NCBI GenBank assembly: GCA_028583415.1
Contig: CM053269.1
Coordinates: 32,182,254 to 32,246,253 of the forward strand
Direction of reading: 5' to 3'
Source: Protea cynaroides
Lineage: Eukaryota > Streptophyta > Magnoliopsida > Proteales > Proteaceae
DNA length: 64,000 nt
Shown: positions 57,440 through 64,000 of the stretch, in pieces
Numbering within the stretch: the stretch's first letter is position 1
Layout of the letters: each line of letters opens with the position of its first letter
The notes under the pieces: generated by a model
What the model saw: the letters and a program-made list of their open reading frames with translations, nothing else
Told to the model about the DNA's origin: nothing
Databases searched by the model: none
Translations under genes and position numbers: made by a program

Positions 57440-58048
57440 CTCTGAGAGTGCTCCTTCAGTATTGTACAAGTGTCGTGCAAGATTTGTCCGGCCTTTTTCC
57501 ATTCTTTGGAGTCAGGCTTTCAACTCATTGAGTTCATGTTCGACCTTATCATCGGTGTACCGCAGATATGCCTCTCCCACAGCTCTATTGAACTGCACAT
57601 CGTCTACCCTCGCTTGATCTTGGTTACGGGGTTCTGGAACTTGCCCTAGCCTTTTAGAGACTAGGATCTTACCAATGCATTCAAGCACGCTAGGTTTTGA
57701 TACACTATGTGAAGATGCAGTACTATCTAGCTATGAGCCTCTCGAGGCTGGAGGTATATTACAAGTAGATTGATGGGAATGTTTGCGGACAGAGTATTAA
57801 GGCTGAGGAGGAGGGGCCCTCTAAAGATCATCCCTTTCCGCTCGACTAGCTGGTGGCTGATTGTTATGATTCAGCACCTAGGGGTAATGCTTGTAACAGG
57901 GGGGACGTCCCTGGTAGTGTTTCCTTTGTGGTCCTCTATCATCGACTCTATCAGCACGCAGTGGTACTGTGGCGGGTTGTTGGTAAAGGAGATGTTGTGT
58001 CAAGATTTCTAGTTGTTTGGTGACAGTATCGAATTGTGCCTTGATCAT
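57440..58048 (-). pseudogene. N-terminal gag of element O
   Basis: A methionine at 58,048 opens MIKAQFDTVTKQLEILTQHL, followed by LYQQPATVPLRADRVDDRG. Stops near 57,885, 57,810, 57,797 and 57,730 break it; two look like CAG-to-TAG or CAA-to-TAA changes. Near 57,470-57,600 it continues with FNRAVGEAYLRYTDDKVEHE. The frame runs into the right end of copia B and resumes at 38,789. Assignment rests on position after the primer site and on the Tat-like order. Confidence 0.75.
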
Positions 58049-58282
58049 GTATTATGGTGAAAGAGGGGGTGACAACTCTGCTTCTGGAGCAAAGTTATCA
58101 GCTACAGGTATCCTTTCTTCATTGGGCACAGGGTTCACGGTCGCTGCATGATTATTGGCAACAGGAGGATTATGGGATCCACCGACATGGTTTTGGTTCA
58201 CATCGAAGGAATGTATCTGCATTTTTTTTAGAGAGAATTAAGTATAATAATACCCAAGGTTAAACTATTTTAAAGCATTACC

Positions 58283-58306
58283 ACAGTTCCCACAGATGGC
58301 GCAAAT
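58283..58306 (-). promoter_or_regulatory. Primer binding site of element O
   Basis: The minus strand reads ATTTGCGCCATCTGTGGGAA after the LTR end TGTGACAACA. It resembles the TGGCGCC..TCTGTGGGAA site common in Tat-lineage elements, with one base missing. Confidence 0.75.
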
Positions 58307-59248
58307 TGTTGTCACACCTAACGGGATGGGCCTGGAGCTCACCAGAGATGCCTGCACAAAGAGAAAGAAAAGAGACACCGTGAATGGTAGGGCCTTGATG
58401 CCCCGAGACTACTTCGATGCCTGAGTCAATCCGATGAAACAAGTAGTATGGAACAGTCACAAAGGTGGCTACTCCTTTTGTCAAAGAAGGGAGTTTAGGT
58501 AGTTGCCTTAGCTCAAGCTTGGGGATGAAGATGTGTTCTTTAAGATTCAGGAGTGTTGGAGAGAATTCGATCCTTGCTATCTGGTTTAGATCTTCTATAT
58601 ATAGCCCAAGAGGGAGAATGGTTTGATGTTCGCTATGTATCTTGATTGAGGAACACCAGATCTGCTTGGGGATGGACTGTCTCTCTGTTTTACTGGAGTG
58701 GTGGTAGGTAAGCATATGCTGACATGGCAGGTATGGGTTTATGTGCTGGAAGATTCATGTAATCTAACTCTTAAGATATGAGAGAGATTTTCCCTCCAAT
58801 TACAAAAATTGATAGACATGATGAGCATTTAATGCTCATGGTTCGCATTAAATGCTCATGGCTTGCGTGTATTCCTCTGAATTAATCTGTGCTAGGTTGA
58901 CCGTTGGATTATTCCACATAGAAAAGCCATGTGGTTAATGGATGCCTTTTGTTATGAGTAGAACAAATCTTATGTGCATTGGTCTGAGGCATTCAAGGAG
59001 TATGGGTGGCACCGTAGCATTGCGTAAACTTGATGCTTGTGCCTCAGATATGATAATACATCCAAGGTGATGATCTCCACGTGTCAAAATTGGAGTGCTT
59101 CTCTCTTTTGGGTGCCTCGAAGGAATATTCATGGCTAATTTTAGATGTAGACCTTTGAGTGCCTTGAAGGAATATTCATGGCTAACTTTAGATGTAGACC
59201 TTTGAGTGCCTCTTAGTAGCCACATATTTGGATGGTATACGTGTCACA
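58307..59248 (-). mobile_element. 5' LTR of element O
   Basis: The left end (TGTTGTCACACC on plus, LTR 3' end) is fixed by the primer site. The right end is proposed at GTGTCACA (59,248), giving a minus-strand start TGTGACACG that mirrors the other terminus. The 3' LTR is outside the window, so the right end cannot be confirmed. It contains a 47-bp tandem duplication and a near-perfect palindrome at 58,821-58,839. Confidence 0.5.
59112..59219 (+). repeat. 47-bp tandem duplication in the LTR of O
   Basis: Units at 59,112-59,158 and 59,159-59,205, beginning GTGCCTCGAAGGAATATTC and GTGCCTTGAAGGAATATTC, plus the start of a third (GTGCCTC). Only a few bases differ. Confidence 0.92.
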
Positions 59249-59257
59249 TGACTAAGG

Positions 59258-60583
59258 GTGTGCATAACCCCTATATCAGGAAAGAACCAGGAAAGACTCA
59301 TACTTGGGAAAGCAAACAATTCAGACTCTAAAGGAGTTTACTTCTCTCATCCTGCCTTTGTCAAAGATTATGCTCTTGATGAAGGAAGAAAAATGGTTAA
59401 GACCACCACCAAAGATGAAAATAGGACTAGTTCAATGCAATCCTCATTGATATTGTGTGCATCATCGTGACCACAATCATGATACTAATTAGTGTCAAAA
59501 TCTTCAGCACTAGGTAGAGAGCTTAATCAAGCAAGGGTACTACATTGAGTTCATTGATCACACTCAACTCAGTGGGGACCAAAAGCAAGTACCATCAGAG
59601 AAGTCAGCTGATGCAACTCGACAAAGTAAAGGAAAGGCAAAGGTAGCTAACACATGCAGAAATGAAGCAGACATACATGCAAAGTGACAAAGGAGGGACG
59701 ATCAAGATCCTAACTCAGATGATGCACCACCCTCTCCCCGAGCTCGTGCACAGACCATCCGACTTGTCTCACGCATTGACTCAACTCTAGATAGCCTACC
59801 CACTTCACAATCACAGAGTGGATAATCAACTCAGAAGACCAGGGGCATAAGTCTACCAAGGGAAACACTGACTAGTGCCTGAGCATGATCTAATGCTTGC
59901 CCCACACAAATATGCTAGTTGGGATTATCACACCACATTGGTGGTACTTCCCTATCAATACCCCATTTTAGGTGGCCCATCATCAAGGAACACCTCAAAG
60001 AATTCAAAAAATTCTTATGTTCGGAGCATCTATCAAACCGAACAACTACTAAAGGAAGCCCGAACGGGAGACATGATGCTACCTACCGTGGATCAAGCTT
60101 GTGAGAGTAGACTGCTGCTGTTCATCAAATTTAGAGATGATGACCTGATCGATGTAAATTCCTCATGAGGAATCCATCGTAATCATGATGGGGTCGGAAT
60201 CCATCGTAATCATGATGGGGTTCGGCTTTAACTTCAGCATAGAAAGGGTGTTAGTCGACACTGATAGCTCCTCGGATATCCTGTATTACCATGTGTATCA
60301 GCACATGTATTTGTCAGACTAAAATGGGTTCAGTTCTCGTTTGTCGGGGATCCAATTCATGTGAAAGGAGAAATCCGACTCGAAATTGTAATTGGAAAAA
60401 AGCCAAGGGGTGAGAGCGTCATGTTGCACTATATGGTCATGGACGTTCCGTCGAGGCATAACATCATTCTCGGGCCTTCAGGATTAAACCAACTGAGAGC
60501 ATGCCTCTCCACCTACTACTTAGTGAAGTTCCCTACACTCAATGGAATCGACTACTGCAAGGCAGATCAGTCCGTCTATAGTT
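59258..60583 (+). pseudogene. Plus-strand gypsy gag-protease relic (Tat-like)
   Basis: The clearest part is 60,140-60,583: FRDDDLIDVN, then a VLVDTDSSSDILYYHVYQ protease core (DTG changed to DTD), GEIRLEIVIGKKPRG, MVMDVPSRHNIILGPSGLNQ and LSTYYLVKFPTLNGIDY. These are the hallmarks of a Tat-type protease. Upstream, SLIKQGYYIEFIDH near 59,520 resembles the segment after the Tat gag zinc finger. A 26-base stretch (GGAATCCATCGTAATCATGA start) is duplicated at about 60,170-60,222. Stops abound. RT and later domains are absent. It has the opposite orientation to O, so it is a separate relic. Confidence 0.78.
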
Positions 60584-61190
60584 AGTAAAGTAGCATTAAT
60601 ACGCAAATTATATGCATTCTGAATTTCTAAACATATTTTTATGAACTATTGCATAGATTCTCAAAAAATTGTATTTTTGATATTGAAATGTATTAAACAT
60701 GTTTTAAATGCGTATTGTTGTATTAAATGTGAAAAAGAAAGGAAATAATAAAAACTTTCTAGGGTGGGACATGCTCATATGCACCCACATATTTATGCAC
60801 AAGGTCTGGAAAATGCCAGATTTGTGTGGCTGGTTGGCCATCCACATTAGCCTAGGAAGGGAGCCGGGTTATTTTAGGACGCACCCAATCTCCTCCAAAT
60901 CTATCCCCACTAGCGAAGTGTTGTAATATTAAATCACATGCACAAACGGATTATTGCATCCCACGTTGTATGAGCGGTTAAGCGATAATTGATTGAAATA
61001 AAGCGAGACTCCAATGAGTCATTTTAAGAGAGACTTCTGTTTCTTAAACCCGTGCGTGGACCCAACCTCGCGGGAGGGCCTTTTTTTTTTTTCCTTCCTT
61101 CCATTTTTTGTTTTCACAAATTCCTTTGTCGGGTGGTCTATTAGCTTGACTAGTGACAATAGAAACCCAAATATTTATAATCAATTCGAG
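60584..61190. other. Unassigned AT-rich stretch
   Basis: No coding region, RNA or LTR end recognised. A T-run lies at about 61,081-61,092. The ORF at 60,708-60,926 has no family resemblance that I can see. Confidence 0.5.
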
Positions 61191-61194
61191 TAGG

Positions 61195-62340
61195 CCATTT
61201 TCTTGTGGTTTGGCATTGGATGTTCATTTAAACCACCCAAACTACGTGGGTACCTAATTCTTGAGAGACGTAATGTCTCCGAGATATGTAGGCAATTTGG
61301 GGCATGTGTTCCCAAATTCAGTCCAATGGTTATGTCAGCCTCATTCGACATCTTTTTACATCATATTTCTTCTTACACCCCAGTTTAGTAGGCTATAGAC
61401 CTGATTATCAGTATAGACACAAACCCCTGTCTAGATCGGTTCGTTGCCTGTGGATCAGCATCGAACATCCCACATGTAGCTTGAACTATGAGGGGACCTG
61501 GTTCTTGGGAGACTCAATGTCTCCGAGATATGTAGGCAATTGGGGCATGTGTTCCAAAATTCAGCCCAAAAGGTTGTGTCGGCTTCATTTGACATCTTTT
61601 TACATCGTATTTTCTTGTTAAACCCCGGTTCAGTGTGCCATAGAACTGGTTGTTACTTATGGACACAAACCCCTGTCTTGATTCATTGCCTATGGATCAG
61701 TTTCGAACATCCCACCTATAGCCCGAACAATGCGGGGGCCAAATTCTCGGGATGCAATGTCTCCGAGATACATAGGCAATTTGGGGCATGTGTTCCCAAA
61801 TTCGGTCCAAAGGGTGTGTCGGCCTCATTCGACATTTTTTTTTCATGTTTTTATTCCTACACCTAGGTTTAGTAGGCCGTAGACCTGGTTAGCGGCTTTG
61901 GAGACAAACCATCTGTTTCGAGTGGGCCATTTGCCTGTGGTTCGGCATTGATTGAACATTCCTCTTTAAAACTGAACTACGTTGTTGGACTTGATTCTCG
62001 AAACTTCTCCGGGATACATAAGCAATCTGGGATATTGGTCCCAGATTCAGTTCGATCATCCACATTGGACTTGATTCTTTCATTGAATGATTTCTTCATT
62101 ATTTTAAAATTCTTTCATCCCCTTTGAAATTTCAAAATCAACTTGAAATTACTGTCTCATTTTTAAAAAAAAATCTGGATTTTCATTCATTTCAAACAAG
62201 TTTTTTTCAAAACAAATTTAAATCCCAAAACAAATCAATTTTAAAACCCAAACAAATATCCTCTTTCATCGAACTACGTGGGGAATCTGATTCTCAGAAC
62301 TCTTCTGAGATACATAGGCAGTCCGGGATCCAAACCACAT
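61195..62340 (-). repeat. Five ~245-bp units with ACTACGT...TCTCCGAGATATGTAGGCAA motif
   Basis: The landmark ACTACGT-like word occurs near 61,241, 61,485, 61,727, 61,975 and 62,272 (spacing 244, 242, 248, 297). Each is followed by a GATTCTCGGGA-type segment, TCTCCGAGATAYRTAGGCAA and a (mis)match of GGGGCATGTGTTCC. The same motif, inverted, occurs in insertion C at about 17,117-17,163, 17,372-17,416 and 18,076-18,123. It therefore probably belongs to a Tat/Ogre-type LTR lying in minus orientation. Confidence 0.8.
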
Positions 62341-62640
62341 ATTCAGTTCCATCTTTCAAACAATCATTTTCCCCTTTATTCATTACTTCATTCATTTTTT
62401 TTATTGCTTTTCTTACTTTATTTTTTTCAATTGATTTCATTCTTCCCTCATCTTTCTATTTTATTAATTCATTTTTTATCCTTTATTTTTTATATCTTCA
62501 TTTCTTTATTCTTACCGTTTATAGACTTCTATCCTTTTTATTTCATTCAAGTATCCTCTTTGTTAGCTTTCGCTATTTTATGTCTTTTTCAATGTGCATG
62601 AGGGGTCTTGTTCCTTTAAGTGATACATATGTGTAAGCAC
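62341..62640. other. T-rich low-complexity stretch
   Basis: Mostly T with ATTT/CTTT words. The long open frames here are composition artefacts. It ends near TGTAAGCACC (62,632), the reverse complement of the terminus of C. Confidence 0.6.
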
Positions 62641-63075
62641 CGATAGACCCGTAGGATTCGATAGTCTTGCCAGATTGGCTATTCAGTTCGTCATCCGATT
62701 ATAACTCCAATCCCTACACTAGGTTTATTTTGTTTATTTACTTTCGAACATGTGTGGCTGAACATTAGATTAAGTTGAAATTAAATACTTGGTTTAGGAC
62801 CCCCAAAAGCTTTAGTCAACTTTGACTATGAACCATCTGAACAGTAAAGTATAAGAAAGGAAAGTATGGGAGACCGATTTTCAAATCGGGAGGTTTAGGT
62901 GCCTAACACCTTCCCTAACCGTAACATTAATGCTTACCCGATCTCTAAGGAGACCGAAACCAATCTTGGGATGCGAGTCATTACATGTCTTTCCTCTTGA
63001 GATGACGACATTAGGGGTCCTAAAACTTAATCTAGGTGATGACTCCGATTATTATCGTCCATCGGAATGGGTAGA
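62641..63075 (-). mobile_element. LTR-start motif block of a C-related Tat/Ogre-like LTR, minus orientation
   Basis: On the minus strand it reads CATTCCGATGGACGATAATA, then CGGAGTCATCACCTAGATTAAG (in part) and GGGAAGGTGTTAGGCACCTA. That is the same series as the first 220 bases of insertion C (16,680-16,860). The match is partial and ends are not defined, so only family membership can be claimed. Confidence 0.6.
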
Positions 63076-63718
63076 CAAGATCAAAGGCGAGAGCCGATGA
63101 TCTATTCTTTTAGGATCCCTTTTATCTTCTTACGTCTCATTTCTAGACAAACTTTCCTTTCATTACCAAAGCGAGAGAGGATGTTTTGGGAAGGGAAACC
63201 TCCATTGTTCTCACACCATGCATACTGCCCCGTCAGAACCATTCCAATAGCTATAAATACCCTGCAAATTGAAGACAAACTGTTGAACACTTCTTGGTTG
63301 TAAGAACCTTCTCTTTCTCTCACTCTTACAAGAGCAAAACCCATCTAAATCTTGAACTTGACTTTTTCTTCTCGAGTTCTCGACTGTTTGATCTTGTACT
63401 AACCCAATCCTCCTTCAAGCTAGGTTGGGAAGGTCTTTTTGGGATGAAATGGGCCAATCAGAATAATGTCCTTTGAGAGTTTGAGATGCAGGAGTGAGTC
63501 TTCAACTTTCAGTTTTAAGGGAAAGTCGGAGTGGTTTCAAGGTTAGCCAACCCGCCCACAAGACCTCTTTTCTTTGTTCTTGTGTAGCACCTGAGTAGTT
63601 TGAAAGATGTGGGCATCATTCAATATCAACAATGGGCTTCGATGATGCAAACCAACCAATCCAAAATTGGTTATGATATTTGGTATTATGCTAATTGTCC
63701 TTACCAACTGGTCCAACA
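63076..63718 (+). other. Unassigned sequence with a TATA-like box
   Basis: A TATAAATACC box near 63,252, followed by C/T-rich sequence TTCTCTTTCTCTCACTC, looks like a plant promoter, possibly of an LTR. The ORFs here (60-80 codons) have no recognisable domain. No gene call is justified. Confidence 0.4.
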
Positions 63719-63745
63719 AAAAAAAAAAAAAAAAAAAAAAAAAAA
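63719..63745 (+). repeat. Poly-A run (about 26 A)
   Basis: An uninterrupted A-run after CCAACTGGTCCAAC. It could be the tail of a retroposed sequence or simple slippage. No TSD pair was identified by eye. Confidence 0.8.
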
Positions 63746-64000
63746 CACAGCCCTTGGCCCATGTTCTACTGTAGTTGGTCATTATTTATTCTACATTCAC
63801 AACATAATAGCCTTTTTTAAGTTCTTACTAGAAGAACATAGCCTAAATGAAGAGGGAGAATGAGGGGGGAGAAATACGAGACATTTGGCCATTTAGGGTT
63901 TAGGACTTTAGGGATTTAGCTTAATGGTCATTTAATTAGTCAGTCTTGGTTTTGGTCCATAATCGGTTGGTGCGGTCAGGCGACTAATGGGCTGCACCCT
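63746..64000. other. Unassigned right edge
   Basis: No coding or repeat feature recognised. The sequence TTTAGGGTTTAGGACTTTAGGG (63,892-63,913) resembles the plant telomere-type TTTAGGG repeat by two isolated units only. Confidence 0.4.

Larger units (their letters stand above)
8397..59248 (-). mobile_element. Tat-like Ty3/gypsy element O, oldest layer, split by two copia insertions
   Basis: Three minus-strand pieces form one element in the order LTR, primer site, gag, protease, RT, RNase H, second RNase H, integrase: 57,440-59,248, 35,526-38,789 and 8,397-10,446. Continuity across the copia insertions is shown by the TSDs and by reading frames that stop at one side and resume at the other. 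The 3' end and 3' LTR lie left of the window, beyond F. All reading frames carry many stops. The primer-site sequence GCGCCATCTGTGGGAA and the extra RNase H place it with the Tat lineage. Confidence 0.85.

Noticed and set aside
38785..57444. Idea that B and G share a target preference because both have CTCTA
   Set aside because: Two cases of a 5-base word, one with a mismatch, from different superfamilies; chance is sufficient.
62124..62636. 170-residue open frame rich in Phe and Ser
   Set aside because: T-rich low complexity next to repeat units; no domain and a second overlapping frame is also open for the same reason.
63892..63913. TTTAGGG words suggesting an interstitial telomere repeat
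   Set aside because: Only two imperfect, separated units; not an array.

Overview
This window is repeat DNA from a flowering-plant nuclear genome. No ordinary host gene, rRNA, tRNA or CRISPR array could be supported. Nearly every base can be assigned to LTR retrotransposons of the Ty3/gypsy and Ty1/copia superfamilies, most of them broken. Plant origin follows from the element types: Tekay/Del-like chromodomain gypsy elements primed by initiator tRNA-Met, a Tat-lineage gypsy with a second RNase H, and copia elements with TG...CA LTRs. The species cannot be named from the sequence.

The window is a set of nested insertions, each dated relative to its host by target-site duplications (TSDs). 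The oldest layer is a minus-strand Tat-like gypsy element (O). Its pieces lie at 57,440-59,248 (5' LTR, primer site, gag start), 35,526-38,789 (gag, protease, RT) and 8,397-10,446 (RNase H, second RNase H, integrase). Two related minus-strand copia elements split it: A (10,447-35,520, TSD AACTT) and B (38,790-57,439, flanks CTCTA/CTCTG). A was then hit by a solo LTR H (12,538-14,831, TSD TGATA), a 5.45-kb Tat/Ogre-like LTR-type insertion C (16,651-22,100, TSD CATCC) and a Tekay-like gypsy D (24,014-31,854, TSD TCATC/TCAGC). B was hit by a complete-length Tekay-like gypsy E (41,078-53,044, TSD AAAAG). The 3' part of O is cut by a rearranged Tekay-like derivative F (1-8,396), which itself contains a solo LTR G (2,158-4,473, TSD CTCTA).

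The best material for biology is in E and its relatives. Between the primer site and gag, E carries a long gene on the opposite strand (43,657-44,981). It has a plant-transposon-protein-like N-terminal part and a repeat-built coiled coil. Two decayed copies of this gene occur in F. E also has a 69-bp intron-like interruption exactly between gag and protease, and its LTR family has four small inverted-repeat modules that share one core sequence but have different arms. D has lost gag, protease and the antisense gene yet keeps an almost open pol.

The right edge (59,249-64,000) holds a plus-strand gag/protease relic, five ~245-bp repeat units of a type also present in C but inverted, a Tat-type LTR motif block, and a 26-base poly-A run near 63.7 kb. 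All coding regions listed as pseudogenes carry at least one stop or frameshift by direct reading. Identities between repeats are by-eye impressions, not computed values.
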